A DNA stretch of 64,000 nucleotides from Planoprotostelium fungivorum (lineage: Eukaryota; Evosea; Variosea; Cavosteliida; Cavosteliaceae). Positions 1 through 12,188 of the stretch are shown piece after piece (position 1 is the first letter of the stretch; each line of letters opens with the position of its first letter). The stretch covers positions 44,095 to 108,094 of the forward strand of contig MDYQ01000115.1 in the NCBI GenBank assembly GCA_003024175.1, written 5' to 3'. A model generated the notes under the pieces. The model made no database searches. It saw only the letters and a program-made list of their open reading frames with translations, and was not told where the DNA came from. The translations under genes and the position numbers were made by a program.

Positions 1-66
1 CAGGCACACAGGGCTCCCACCCAAGTTGTAGACAATTACGCCATGTTCAACATCGAGGACGAATAA
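1..66 (+). CDS. 3' end of an unidentified gene
   Basis: An open frame runs from the window edge to a TAA at 64-66 and ends ...NYAMFNIEDE. It is too short to assign. The first base may already be inside an exon or just after an intron. It is convergent with the nonaspanin gene, whose stop codon lies 51 bp further on, so the two 3' UTRs must be very short or overlap. Confidence 0.4.
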   Translation, partial: QAHRAPTQVVDNYAMFNIEDE

Positions 67-117
67 ATACGATAAAGAATTAGAGTTTAAAGAGTTCGAG
101 AGGAGAGTTTATTTCGA

Positions 118-2293
118 TTAGTCGATCTTGAGTCCTCGATAGATTCTACGTACAAAGATGAGAGAAGAGTAGAAGCCAACCGTTCCGAGCATGACAAAGA
201 AGAAGAAACAGACGAGGAGCATGTAGGCAAAGTAGAAGCTGCTCTGGAGGGTACCCGTCATGTGTGAAGTAAACTTGTAGAAGAAGATGGAATAGCCGTA
301 GATGAAGATACCAGTCGACCTACCACCCTCTTAAAAAGAGCTCCAAGTGATGATCCTCTCACCCTCCGTTCAAGAAAGAATTCCACCACCACCTGTGGTC
401 CTCCATGGACAATTGGAAGTAAGTGAGGGCGATCGTGATGCAAGCCGTGACGATCAAGAGGATGATGGCGACTAAAAATAAGATTCCAAACAGCTGGTAG
501 GATTTGTGTCCCCAGGTGCTCTCGAACAAGTATCTCAACTCGGTGTATATGGCACTGCGACGGGTCAGCGTTGTATATGATGAATAAAACGAAATAAAAC
601 CTGAAGGGGAGGAAACCAGACATGAGCATCTGGAAGGGAAGGGAGCGGTAGAAGGGGATGGGTGGGATTTCTCTGGGGAAATTCTTCGTTCTACAAGGCG
701 CCTCGAATGAACCAGTAGACCTCCTGCCAGCGATACCTCCAATTACATTCAACGGGAATCCAACTACAACGAGTCAGTCTCAAACGTTCGTACCGTCGCA
801 AATGATTGTGCCTACCCATGATTAAGATGGCCAGGACGGTCAAGATACCGCTGACGGGAACGGCATTTGTCGCGTTGTAGATGATGGCCACAGTGTTGAC
901 GTAAGAGAAGACGAAGATAGAGGGGATGGTGTAGAGGGAACCCACGAGGACGATGTTCCAGGCCCAGCCTTCACCTCCAAACTGCTTGAAGAAAGAGGCA
1001 GAGACGAATCCTGATTAGAAGATGAGTCATTCGAAGATGGAAGATCGGATGATGATGAACCGTGTACCTCCGAGGACACTGGTCAATGCATAGAGGACGA
1101 TGGATGCCACGTAGAGGTTACCGTCGTTGCCTGGGTAGAAGACTCCGACAAGTGCCAGAATTAAGAGGCCAAAGAGGACGGCGAGAAATTGACAGCCGAG
1201 ACCGATGAGAGCACAGAAGAGAGTTCGATTCTGAGGGAAGCGGAAGACATCACCGTGAACCAGCTTCCAGCCGTAGTCTTCCGTGTCTGTCCCTGTGATG
1301 GATGAGATGATGATGGATGATATGGGATCGATTACCATCTTCTTCATCGTCGAGGAGGGCGTAACGAGTGTAATCGTTCTTGAGAATACGGAGGATGATG
1401 ATGGTGAGGAAACCAGTTAAGAGGAGGACCAAGATGATGGAGTTCATGATGGACAACCAGTGGATCTGCATGGGACTCTTGGGCTCCATTAATTCAGCGT
1501 ACTTGGCTCTCTTGCTGTAAGGAAAGTCTAAGAAATGTCAACATGTGTGCGCGACATTGTAGAAGATCTCTCACCTGTCTCTGACCATTCGCTGGAATAT
1601 GTGACATCGAAAGTGAGTTCATCACCCTTGAGCTCTACGACTTTGTTGAGATCGGCAGTGATGTTTCCGTAGATGACCTTTTAAAACATCAGTCAAATGA
1701 GACACATAACATTCACCTGATCTTTGTTGTATAAAAAGTGGAAGTGAAGGTGAGCAAAGTAGTAGTGGCGTCTGGTAGAAGGGGTGCTGTCGTCTTGCGA
1801 GTTAGACACGACACCTACGAAACCAAAGAGGGGGATTCCATCGTATTCCATTTCGAATTGGTAATACTGATCGATCGCCCTCTTATATTCCTCGATGTGC
1901 TTGCTTTCCAGAGTAATTGTGCAGAGTTTCTCTGACTTGGTCTCTGTAACATGAATTAGAACTTCGAATGTAAGATGTTCGAGCTTCTAAGAACTCGTTT
2001 TCCTTCTCACCTCTGAAGTGAATGTCATATCCGGTGGTGAACGCTCTATCTCCAGTTAGCTTGTGCTTGAGTGAGTGCTTGTGGCCATTTGCAGACCCCT
2101 CTGTGCGGCAGAATTTGATCTTATCATAGAACCCGTATCTCTCGCTGGGGTTCGAGTATGGTCCAATCTTGTTTCCGAATAGAGGGATAACATCACTCTG
2201 AGCATAATGGTTTCCACCCTTCTTCGAATCGGCCACCAGAAGGATCACCGAGAGTATGAAGACTCTACAGATGAGGGTGAAGGTTTTGGTCAT
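118..2293 (-). CDS. TM9SF-family nonaspanin (EMP70 / Phg1-like)
   Basis: A multi-exon gene for a nine-transmembrane endomembrane protein of the TM9SF family. In Dictyostelium, Phg1 members act in adhesion, phagocytosis and sorting of membrane proteins. The start codon at 2293 gives a signal peptide ([17 protein letters not shown]) followed by the family's lumenal domain, with the recognisable stretches IPLFGFVG and [12 protein letters not shown]. The membrane half carries family hallmarks: [34 protein letters not shown] and [17 protein letters not shown], ending in ...YRGLKID. A short charged C-terminus of this type is a COPI/Golgi-retention-like signal in the family. Exons are separated by short introns, several carrying the TTGTAGAT-type motif. 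The intron at 555-600 shares a 30-nt core with one in FKBP15. Which TM9SF subtype it is cannot be settled by eye. Confidence 0.9.
555..600 (-). repeat. TM9SF intron sharing a 30-nt core with an FKBP15 intron
   Basis: This 46-nt minus-strand intron joins ...GFLPF to [10 protein letters not shown], which is the expected continuity for the nonaspanin family. The core at 570-599 matches 27454-27483 at 28 of 30 positions, but relative to transcription it is inverted. Confidence 0.7.
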
Positions 2294-2623
2294 GGTGATG
2301 TGTGCTGATTGACCGCGAAAAAAAACTCTCAACAGCCACGTTGTCGGTAACTACCGAGAAAAAATTGCGTTCACAAAAAAGAGCGACTGCGACCTCGTCA
2401 GCTGCAACCTTGTCAGCTCGGCCACAACCTTTCGAGATGAAGTCATCACGTAAAATTTTCAAGCCAGATGGAGAGGTGTCTGATGTGGATGCGACATCGA
2501 TCGGGGAAGGGATGCCGAGGGAAATGGATCCTCAAAGACAATCCGATCGGCGCGTCGGGTCCCGTCCTCCGAGATGATTTCATCAAACACTATCCATAAT
2601 CTGTACCTCTTCTAAACAACCAC

Positions 2624-3598
2624 ATGGACATCGATCTAGAGAGCACGAGCATCCTTCGCTTCGATTCGGATGAGATCGAACACTTTGAGTGAGGATCAAT
2701 GACGTCGCTCAGACTGATCACGATGTCCAGGTACGATGTTGAAGAGCTCTTGGGGTCGTTACATTCGGCAGCACTAGTGGCCGAAGAGGACTGGAAGGAA
2801 GCTCAGTTCGCCATCGCTGATCTGAAAGGAGCTCGCGCCCAATTGAAAAGTGATCATCTTAGAAATGCATCATGATGCTGAGACACACTAGATGAAAGAG
2901 GGGTTAGCGACCTTCGAAAGCAGATGAGGGCGAAGAAAGAGGCCATCTACCTCCAATTGGAGTATCTCGAGCACACACTCCTTGCATATGAAGAGTTTAA
3001 TCTACACATTGACTCTTGCACACCCTCATCACGTCACGAAGTAAACAAGGTCGCCGCCGCCCTGACACATGTGAGCTCCCATCTTCAAGCGAGACATACA
3101 TCTGATGTCATTAGGTATTCAATACATCCCACGAGCGGATACATTCTGTCTTGTCCCTTCCACTCTCATCCGCAAAGGCATACACGAAATCCATCAATCT
3201 ACGAACGGGAGACACGAAACGATTCTTACAGGTGCACCATCTTTTTCATCCTCCATCTGATGTCATCTCAGCATCATCCGGCGGTTGCCGCAAGTCTACC
3301 CATCACCGCTGGAATTCTTTCCATCGCAGGTCTCTCCTTCATCTTCGGCCCTTTCAGCCTGGCCGCCCTCGCTTTTTTTATTCCCGCCACAGACAGCGTC
3401 TTGAAAGGCCAGATGCACAAAGACACGAAGGTCTTGAGAGAGTTGAAGAGGGCATCTCATCAGATGAAGAGGATGAGCCGAAGAGTGGACGCAGAGGGTC
3501 TGAGGAAGACTTTAGAATACGCAGCCAGCACAGATGATGCAAGGACGATCGCGAAAATTGGGTTGGAGAGGAAGGAATTAGGCATCGACGTGGAGTGA
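2624..3598 (+). CDS. Unrecognised coiled-coil protein with a hydrophobic C-terminal hairpin
   Basis: I do not recognise the family. Joining short introns gives a start MDIDLESTSILRFDSDEIEH, then an acidic helical stretch (YDVEELLGSLHSAALVAEEDW), then a basic coiled coil (KKEAIYLQLEYLEHTLLAYEEF). The last exon contains two adjoining hydrophobic segments separated by glycines (ITAGILSIAGLSFIFGPFSL, AALAFFIPATDSVL), then a basic helix. A helical domain followed by a membrane hairpin suggests a membrane-associated protein; that is inference. At least three introns are visible, at about 2691, 2843 and between 3114 and 3260. The last of these boundaries is uncertain. An open stretch just upstream (about 2470-2610) may belong to this gene or to a separate one. 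Confidence 0.5.
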
Positions 3599-4076
3599 AG
3601 ATAAATTCGTGTAAGAAGTCGTATAGCTGCTGCTCTTTCATTTTCATGCAGATCACAGAACGGTTGTCGATCACCATTGTGACACAGTTCATGACGTGGG
3701 GATACTATTTACGGACATTGTCTTCTAAAGGTCTACCAATGACGCGAGAACCTCCCACAGCAGTTTGAGACAAGAAGATAGAAGCGGATGGTGCACATCG
3801 CCTCCGATGGACACGGTGATCTCGATCGGGCCGAGAACCAGAACGAGTGCTTATGTGATGATCCTGCTGGTGCACTGAAAGCATAGGCCGACCAATCAAG
3901 GCAGACATGGAAACGACTGGTGAACCCAACCAATATGGCTGGAATTCATGGAAAGCCCAGATTACGCGAAAGAGTTTGTTCGTGTCACAGCTGAGAAACT
4001 GGTAGAAATTCCGAGCCGAAGTTTGGATCACCCGTCAACGGATCATTTTTTGAGCAGCACGATCAACAGCACAACA
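3599..4076. other. Interval without a confident gene
   Basis: All three minus-strand frames between 3705 and 4031 are open for long stretches, and one gives a 108-residue ORF. No frame shows a recognisable domain. The stretch EITVSIGGDVHHPLLSSCLK in a third minus frame looks protein-like, so a short spliced minus-strand gene is possible. I could not choose a model. Confidence 0.3.
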
Positions 4077-4238
4077 TGAGGACATACAAGACGACGATGA
4101 AGAAGCAATGGTGGGGGTCTACACCCGTAGAATGTCTATCGCAGCATACACTGAGCACGGGGCAAAAATCACCCAATCCGATGAGGAGGAAGGAAGCACT
4201 GGCAGATGCATCACCCAAGGGAGGTTCAATCCATTGAG
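4077..4238 (+). CDS. Small ORF (53 aa) of a two-member family with QWWGSTPVECLS core
   Basis: A 53-codon ORF starting MRTYKTTMKK, followed by QWWGSTPVECLS, then QHTLSTGQKSPNP and a basic tail, with a TGA stop at 4236-4238. A second ORF of 51 codons at 12033-12188 has the same layout: basic start, identical 12-residue core, then TLxTGxxSPxx. Both start codons lie in a similar context (CAGCACAAC and AGCAGCAAC before ATG). The match of 12 consecutive residues in the same frame and at about the same distance from an ATG argues that both are translated. No signal peptide or membrane segment is visible. Function unknown. The alternative is that the DNA, not the peptide, is the conserved element. 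Confidence 0.55.
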
Positions 4239-4462
4239 AGCGATAGAGGATCACATTTTAGAAGAGAAACAACTTATATCAAACCATGGATCCGACAGCC
4301 GAGAGAAGGAACATCTTTCACCAACATCGCTCGGATCAATCCCATCATCGAAAGAGGAGAAGCAATAAATAGACCGACGCCTCTATACCTGCGCCTCCTG
4401 CATCGTTCCCGATATTTTTAGAGAGACATACGTTCTGACACCGCACCATCCGAAACTCCCCG

Positions 4463-5113
4463 ATGATGATGAAGAACTCCAACCGTCTCGCTCTACCTCA
4501 TGCGTGTGGTTGTTCACTGGTGCACCAAGTATTCCATTTAGACATCAATTTACTCAGTCGTTCGACCGACGCGGGTAAATCAAAAGTGTCTCTCCTTTCG
4601 AGGACCTTACAGCACACTCGGGGCAAAAACGCGAAAAAGAAGGTCACACAGAGCATGGCGGCGGCACGCGGTCCAGAAGATCCATATACGCTATCAGAGG
4701 TCCTCAAAGACGATGTGAGCAGCAATGATGTCTCCTCCAAAACCCGGACTCATCATTTGCAGCTGTTGAGGGCAGAGTTTAGACGATTCCTGGTCCAATC
4801 GTTTGCAGAAGACCATTTAGATTTTTATGTGGACGTAGAGAACTTCAGACAGAACTATGATGATTCGGAGGCACATCGAATCGCCTCCACATACCTGGAT
4901 GATAAGAAGCCCCGGATCAATGTCTCTCATAGAGCTCGTCTGTTGGTCAACGAGAGAATTCAAAAGCAAATGGGACCACGCATTTTCGATCTCATACAAG
5001 AAGATGTGGCTGTCATACTGCAGAGCGACCTGTATCCCAGATACCTTTTGAGTGAGAGCACAAACGTTGTTCGAGCACCCGAATCAGAGGAGGAACCACC
5101 AAAGAAGAGGTGA
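4463..5113 (+). CDS. RGS-domain protein (regulator of G-protein signalling)
   Basis: A compact RGS protein, expected to accelerate GTP hydrolysis by heterotrimeric G-alpha subunits. The RGS box is clear from about residue 90 to 200 of the longest frame: LLRAEFRRFLVQSFAEDHLDFYVDVENFR, RIASTYLDDKKPRINVS, then IFDLIQEDVAVILQSDLYPRYLLSE. This matches the nine-helix fold order of the family, including the E/N-rich and terminal Y-P-R-F/Y-L segments. The N-terminal 64 residues from the first ATG are not conserved-looking, so the internal ATG at 4655 (MAAARGPEDPYTLSEVL) is an equally good start. After the nominal stop a GT...AG intron from 5108 could add a short tail ending near 5213. No transmembrane or other signalling domain is seen. 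Confidence 0.85.
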   Translation: MMMKNSNRLALPHACGCSLVHQVFHLDINLLSRSTDAGKSKVSLLSRTLQHTRGKNAKKKVTQSMAAARGPEDPYTLSEVLKDDVSSNDVSSKTRTHHLQLLRAEFRRFLVQSFAEDHLDFYVDVENFRQNYDDSEAHRIASTYLDDKKPRINVSHRARLLVNERIQKQMGPRIFDLIQEDVAVILQSDLYPRYLLSESTNVVRAPESEEEPPKKR

Positions 5114-5211
5114 TTTGAATGATCTCACATCTTCCTCACCATCAAGATAGCTCGAGGGGAAGGTCCTTTTCACTGAAGAATGTCTTTGGAGGATGTACAG
5201 TCAGTGTCTGA

Positions 5212-5476
5212 TGTGGATAACAGCGAAGATATGTCTTCATCAGATCACCCATTTGGCTAGACATCCCTCACCATGTAGAGGAGCCTGTCTGTATATATAG
5301 AATAATAATAACACAACAAGTGTGCTCTTCAATTCATTCATTTATCTCTTTCATCATCGACTGATGAATCATCTGTTGTAACTGTGACTTGACCACCGTG
5401 CATGGTGCATTGCAAAAAACTTCGATTTCATTTGGATTGTCTCTCTGGTTTGATCTGTACATGGGCATGAGCTCTT
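5212..5476. other. Intergenic 3' region between convergent genes
   Basis: AT-richer DNA with ATATATAG and AATAATAATAAC near 5295-5312, consistent with 3' ends and polyadenylation of the RGS gene. A short open stretch beginning MSLEDVQSVSDVDN at 5180 could be an alternative end of that gene. No other coding signal. Confidence 0.3.
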
Positions 5477-5856
5477 CTACATTGTGCCCGACGGTCGCTT
5501 CATTCTGCTTCTGTCTTCCGATTGACTCATGGTCCTTCGTTTCTTCGGTGTCATCGATGGTGGTGGCATCAGTTCAGATTCCTTCTTCTCTCGCAAAAGA
5601 GTCTCATCATCCGGCGTTAGAGGAACGGCCGGCTCGGATAGAACATCTTGTTGATCGAAGTTGATGACGATGTTTCCGTAATCTAAAGAGTCTATACGGT
5701 GTTTCGAACGGTGCGATGCCTGCTTCGCGCGTGATATGGCAGTCGAAAGCTGATGTTCGATCAGCTCCCTCATCATCTCGTCATTGAATGCCTCACCTTC
5801 AGAAAGTGGAGGGCAACGTTCTTCTTAAACAAACAGCTCTCTTCGTGGGCATCCAT
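5477..5856 (-). CDS. Small unknown charged protein
   Basis: The start codon at 5856 gives MDAHEESC. A 38-nt GT-AG intron then joins to EAFNDEMMRELIEHQL, and the frame runs to a TGA at 5477. The product is about 112 residues. The first half is predicted helical (MMRELIEHQLSTAISRAKQA, then HRIDSLDYGNIVINFD). The second half is proline-rich and basic (MPPPSMTPKKRRTMSQSEDR), which resembles a nuclear localisation signal. The helical part faintly suggests a histone-fold-like or complex-subunit protein, but I cannot name the family. Confidence 0.45.
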
Positions 5857-6224
5857 GTTCTCTGTTGGCGTAGAAATTCATCCCCGGGGAGGTAGAGCTC
5901 GCCCTCGGGTCCGCGGGCGCTAGATTACTACGGTTTTTGATGGACCACAGATCTGACGCTATACTGCATTATACAGACGATCGCCGGGCAACCTGTCGCC
6001 CAAAACTCAGCGTACTTACTTCTATCGACTACTGTTTCGATAGGACCCATCGAATAGCTGCTGGTTCATTTCAAACACAGATCCTCTGCTTGGAGTTCAT
6101 GCTGCTGTTATAGAGGGGAGAACTGTCGTGGCCGTTATCGCCCGAAAGTAAGAAGTATTCCCTTTACTCCCTTTAGCTCTTATATAGCAACGACAGTTGA
6201 CACAGATAAAACATGAGATCCACT
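5857..6224. other. Intergenic stretch, no gene seen
   Basis: About 370 bp between the small unknown gene and the 3' end of INTS2. It holds a short perfect stem near 6031-6053 (CTATCGA ... TCGATAG) and a TATA-like run (TTATATAG) near 6180. No frame is convincingly coding and no known RNA motif was recognised. Confidence 0.3.
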
Positions 6225-9200
6225 TCAGAGTCTATTCATGATCTTCTCCAGGGTCTCGTTGACCAATTGTGACAGCTGTTGTAAGAGAGGGAAGGTGATG
6301 CACTCGTGCTTCTGAGGTGTGAGCTCGACCAAGATGGAGACCACCTCTTCGGTGACGGATGGAAAGGCGCATGCGATGACGTAGAGCTGGTCGAGCGTGT
6401 GTAGGATGTAGATCTCTTTGCCGTTGTTCTTTCCATTCGTGCCTTCATAGGTGGAGACGCTCTTGATCTCAGTGATGTTGGGACGAGATCGCATGAAGTG
6501 GAGGATGGTGCGAACACAATCCAAACTGTCTTTGATTCAGTTTTCGGGTTCTAAAGGTCAAGATGATGGTGATGATGGATGCATGGAACAGAAGATGGAG
6601 CGTGCGCCACGCTCTATGATGAGACGATGAGAGTGCTCTGACCTCTTTGGTATAGGATACTTCTGAGCTAACGTCGCTCCCAATTTTGTGGCAAAGATCT
6701 GCTTCCTCTGCAGCACATCATCAGATCGACATCGTCTCATCTGATCTCACCGTGTGTGGCTGAGCCAGCAGTTCTGGAATGAAGTCCAAACAGATGTGCA
6801 TGGACGGAATACCTTCTACGGTGACCGGGATGAGAGTGTGGTGATAACCTTGGAAGTGAACCAACTTAGCCATGAGCGGATTGTCCATGAAGATGTCATG
6901 GATCATGAGGCACACTTTCATTCTTATCTCTTGGATATCACCTGCACAATTCAGTCGAAATGCAGAAGAAATATTGTAGCGTTGTAGATCGAATGTCTCA
7001 CCGATCTCTTGAGGTGCAGAATTTTCCAAAGAATTTCCGTTGTAGATGCACAATTCGAGTAATTGTTGGATGATGGTGCTCTCGGTGGACAAGATCAAGG
7101 TGGTCACCTCCTCGTGCTTCTTCTGCAAAGACGTCAGACCTATGAAGTCACACCACATCACCTGTGTCTGTCCGGAGTGCTCCAAGTTTCTCCTGGAGCA
7201 GACTGTGTAGAATTGGATGACTTTCAAAACCATATCCAAGACAACGGGGTGAGTGTAGCAGATGTCCTCTAGTTGAAAGAGTACCATTGGATCGTACAAT
7301 AGGTCCTCGTGACGTAAATTACGCTCGGTCAACCCTAGAGAGTTGACCAGAATGACGCAAGCTCGCTGTGGATCTGATAGGTAGCAATTGTACCACATCA
7401 TGGAGATCTTTTTCAGAGATTTCTCGTGGAAAATTTCCTCCCTTTTCGTGGAATGTTTCAAGAGGCGAGGTAAGTGATCGAAGAGAGAAGGCACTGGCAG
7501 TGTAGACAGTCTCTCCATCTGTAAGAAATATTCTCCTCCACGAAAGATATCAGAATCTTCCAGAGAATTTTCTGTGCAGTAACGGAGTAATTCCGGTTCC
7601 GAGAACCGATCCACGGTGCTACTTGGGTCAGAAATTTCGGAGAAATTTCACTCACCTGTACAATTGATCTTCCTCGTACAGCTGATCGCTGACATTGAAG
7701 AGTTGAGGACACTGACTGATAGCAAAGCCGTACATCGCTGCGTACAATTTCTCCATCTCCAGGGTGAAGCGAGATTTCATGCAACCTCCGTCTACAACGC
7801 TCACTTTTCTCCCATTTTTCCTCTTTTTCGGTCGAATGCTGTCGAGGATGTTCTTGATGGGAATCTTCTCTATGATTTCCCTGGAATATCCTACGAAATT
7901 TCATTGAGATTTCACATCGACATTCTCACCCTCTTGTTCCGGCGTCAACTTCTTGTCTTCTTGTCTCAGACGGTGAGATTGCTCGTTGTAGTGCAAGGTA
8001 TAATAAGCCACGAGGATCAATCGAGTTCGTGTCTGAGCCTCATTCAACGGTAGGTCTTCATTAAACACGGCAGCGATGAGGTCCATCTGCATTCTCGTTC
8101 CGTTCTCTGAACTCAACGTACTGTATGACGTCATCACACGTCATCCATATGGTCTCACCATGCGATGTATTCATTGATGATTTCGATCTCGTGAGGGTGA
8201 ATGGTATCAGATCTCGTCATGATCATCTCACACACGAAATCTCGCAGATTGGGCGCGAAACCGTGGTGTACGCTCAGTCTCCTCGGTCCCTTCATGCATT
8301 CCAACACCGCCTCTAATAACAGAAATCCCGATCCCTCGTGCTTCTACAACGCGCCATCAATCATCTCCGACGAGATTTCGATGAGATTTCACTCACTTCT
8401 CCGTGTATGGGTATGCTGATGACTCTCTCCACGACATAAGATTCAGGCATGATGTCCTCCGTGATCATCTTGCTCAATGCAACGTAACTCGCCTGGTGAA
8501 TCTGCACCTTTGCCTCGAGTAGATTTCTGACCGTCTGCACGGCCGCCTCGTATTGTTCCGTGTGCAACTGCAGGGCGAAGAGTAACAGTGCGGTTGCGGC
8601 CACGGCGTGTGTCTCCCCTCCCTCGTTCTGACAACCTTCCTTGACGATCGATCTCAATCCCGCCTTGAGTGCATCTGCATCAGCCGTCTTGTACACATCC
8701 TTTGCAATGAGGAGGACACAGACCACAGATAGCGTTGTAGATGAAGAGCGGGAGACCGATAGACCTCGCAGGAGTTTGTCGACGTCGACCGAAGACAATT
8801 CCATGGTGTGGATGCCGACGAGACCACACAATAGATGGGCGGCGGCATCAGATGATTGGGAGGATCCAGGGTCTCCGAGTGTGTGGAAGAGGTTGTCTTT
8901 CAAAATTTGAATGTCGTGAGGTTGTGAATATTCTTCTTCCATGCCGTTGAAATCTCGTCGGTTGTACGACTCGAAGATGGGTTTGAGCCACGCGTGATCT
9001 TCCCGCCAAAAGAGTGCGTTCAAAAATTGAATCTGGAGGGGTGAGCGGGAGATGATGATGACGGCGATCACGTGATGATCGAGTTGCATGGACAATGAGA
9101 TGACGAGAGAAGGCATGACTTGATGTTCAACCAGTTGGGCTCGAATTCGCGTGGCAATGTGCTTGCTCTTGCGAGATAGCGTCGACAGAATTTCCCTGGA

Positions 9201-10024
9201 AAAGTTGATCTACAACGCGATGAATGATGAAACTCACTTGACTACTTCTTCGTTGAGAGTGATGAGAGCATCGAGCAACGCTTCGAACATGTGTGGCAGG
9301 TTGTAGAACGCCGATAGAATGTATTTCGTCTTCCCAGTTGAGATGATACCACCCATTATGTCCTGTTCGTTTTTTCAGACATCACAATCGACACGAGTGA
9401 TGAAGAGGTTCTTACTCTGAGGGATAAGATGTTGTGGAGGATTTGGATGGATAGTGGAACTAGGATGTAGAGCTCATCTTCGTAAGCATCGACCGTCAGG
9501 AGTTGAGAGTGATCGATGGCCTGGCGGTTGGCTCCGAGTCGGTAGAAGATGGAGAGGACGTGTAGCTCGCTGAGGACGATATGCAATCTTCTGTCGTACG
9601 ATCCGGTTTCGAATTCGGTCAGGAGCTTATCTCCTAAGCTCGTCGATAAGGTTCTCTCTGTGAGAAGAGAGAATTGAACGGCAGGTGAGATGTTCAGGCC
9701 CATTGATGTAGATGACTCTCCCGCTCTGCACGATTCGACTTCTTTCGTGATAGAATCTGAGAGAAGGTCCGTGTCTACCGAGATGTACCGTTGCGTCGTC
9801 GGATATCGATCGTTCAATCTCATTCTCTTCCATATTTCGTTGGGTTTGTTGTCTTGTGAGCGTATCCGTGAATATCTCGTGAGGTATAAGAGGTGATCAG
9901 AGATGGCTTCTCCTCTCCAAGAGGATATGTCCTCTAAATGTCCGTCGAGGATCAGGTCTATGTGTTCTTCCGTTTCTGGGATTGAGACCACATTAAATAT
10001 GTCTTCAGCTTCTTCTTCCATCAT
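6225..10024 (-). CDS. INTS2: Integrator complex subunit 2 (INTS2) homologue
   Basis: A large multi-exon gene for a core scaffold subunit of the nuclear Integrator complex, which attenuates RNA polymerase II and processes snRNA 3' ends. The assignment rests on strong matches to the conserved C-terminal half: AKLVHFQGYHHTLIPVTVEG then IPSMHICLDFIPELLAQP, followed across an intron by QRKQIFATKLGATLAQKYPIPK. The last exons fit the family's end (FPSVTEEVVSILVELTP). The N-terminal exon (MMEEEAEDIFNVVSIPETEE) leads to IMGGIISTGKTKYILSAFYNLPHMFEALL. The predicted product is around 1,000-1,150 residues, close to the animal protein. Introns are short, and several hold GAAATTTC palindromes or TTGTAGAT motifs. 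It is divergent from the BCNT gene, with only 62 bp between start codons. Confidence 0.9.
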
Positions 10025-10086
10025 CTCATGATCACCATCTGGCGGATTGGGTGATGTGTTTTATTTTATTACGACTCAAACAAGAG
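10025..10086. promoter_or_regulatory. 62-bp divergent promoter region (INTS2 / BCNT)
   Basis: The start codons of INTS2 (-) and the BCNT protein (+) face away from each other and are separated by 62 bp. Any promoter must be shared or overlap the 5' exons. An AT-rich run (TTTTATTTTATTACG) lies just upstream of the BCNT start. Both proteins work on chromatin and transcription; coregulation is inference. Confidence 0.4.
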
Positions 10087-10799
10087 ATGAGCACGGAGGA
10101 CAAACCCATAGAGAAGAAGCCAGAAGAGGAGGAGGATTCTGACGAGGAGGATGATGATTTTGCCCCTTCATGTGAATCGATATCACGATTCATCACATTT
10201 CCATCACATTCTGACCTCTCCAAGATGGCGAGGACAACGACGCCGATATCTCGAAAGAACTTGTACCTGAGGACGATGATGACGATGAAGAGGGAAGCAG
10301 CCGTAAACGAAAGGCACCGACTGGCACCCCTGCAGCGTCCAAGATAGCCAAAGTAGAGTCAGAAACAGATAAGACAGAGGCAGTTCGTCCATCGACTCGA
10401 TCGACACCGGTCGCTGCGCCCCTCAAACCTGTGACCAAAGCCGCCGTTCCCGCCAAAAAGGTGAGTTCGAATTTCAAAAACTCCTGACTCTGTAAGGCCG
10501 CTGCCAAGCCACAGAAGCCCACGACGAATCTGGACAAGCTGTTGTCTAATCTTTCGGGTGGAAAGAAGACGTCCACACTGAGCAAGACACGTAATGACTG
10601 GGAGAAGTTCAAAGAGAAAGAGGGCATCACTGATGATCTGAGAGCTCAGACACAATCTGGAGGGTGATGTGTTTGAATGGCCTTGATGATGTGCAGCTGA
10701 TGGTATCACAGTTTCTTAGAAAAGCAGGCTTTCCTGCAGCGAGCCGATTTGAGAGAATTTGAAAAAGAGAAAGAGATCAGGATGAGCAAGAAGAAATAA
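10087..10799 (+). CDS. CFDP1: BCNT-domain chromatin protein (CFDP1 / SWC5 family)
   Basis: Four exons can be joined cleanly: 10087-10171, 10225-10460, 10497-10663 and 10712-10799. They total 576 nt, or 191 codons plus TAA. The family is a subunit of the SWR1/SRCAP remodeller that deposits histone H2A.Z. The N-terminus is acidic with the conserved DxDYxPS-like element (EDDDFAPSYGEDNDADIS). A basic and A/P/T-rich middle follows (SRKRKAPTGTPAASK). The C-terminal BCNT domain is unmistakable: LSKTRNDWEKFKEKEGI, then FLEKQAFLQRADLREFEKEK and the terminal RMSKKK. Length fits the smaller members (about 200-300 residues). All introns are 36-53 nt with GTGA starts. Confidence 0.93.
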
Positions 10800-10853
10800 A
10801 TGTTCTACTCGAACTCTTTATGCTATACAATGAAACGACGGCCCCTCTTGAAT

Positions 10854-11763
<910 letters not shown>

Positions 11764-12032
11764 GATGCACCGGAAACTTTCTAAATATAAATAAACTACG
11801 GGGTGTGCTATACAGTTATTCCCATGACGACCACCTTCACTGAACTGGAGGTACCTCAACGAGCACCATTCTTTTGTCGTTCCCACCAAAGAATGATCTA
11901 ATGGTACAAGCTGAACCCAACAATGGTGCTGTTGGGTGAAAAACTGACAGTCACAGGAAATAGAGAGTCCCGGACTCCTTAGGGGACGAAAACGATCACA
12001 ACACGCTTCCGCCGAAAGAAATCAGCAGCAAC
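11764..12032. other. Intergenic stretch upstream of the second small ORF
   Basis: About 270 bp without a convincing gene. It is the shared upstream region of the WW-domain gene (-) and the QWWGSTPVECLS small ORF (+). The bases just before 12033 (AGCAGCAAC) resemble those before the related small ORF at 4077. Confidence 0.3.
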
Positions 12033-12188
12033 ATGCGACCCGTCTCGAAGAGCATGAGCCAGAGGAAACAGTGGTGGGGGTCCACACCTGTCGAATGCCT
12101 ATCGGAATACACTCTCTATACCGGTTTATCCTCACCATCCACACCTCCACCCGTAGTAGGTGCACTTCGGTCCTCGACTCCAGTTTGA
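12033..12188 (+). CDS. Small ORF (51 aa), second member of the QWWGSTPVECLS family
   Basis: A 51-codon ORF beginning MRPVSKSMSQRK, then QWWGSTPVECLS, EYTLYTGLSSPSTP and a P/V-rich tail ending at TGA 12186-12188. The core of 12 residues is identical to that of the ORF at 4077-4238, and the downstream TLxTGxxSP is also kept. The nucleotide sequence of the core differs at several third positions (for example TCTACACCCGTA against TCCACACCTGTC). This is the pattern of selection on the peptide. Function unknown. Confidence 0.55.
   Translation: MRPVSKSMSQRKQWWGSTPVECLSEYTLYTGLSSPSTPPPVVGALRSSTPV

Noticed and set aside
5777-5796. A 20-nt intron in the small unknown gene
   Set aside because: A 38-nt intron beginning one exon segment earlier gives a smoother protein and a normal intron length.
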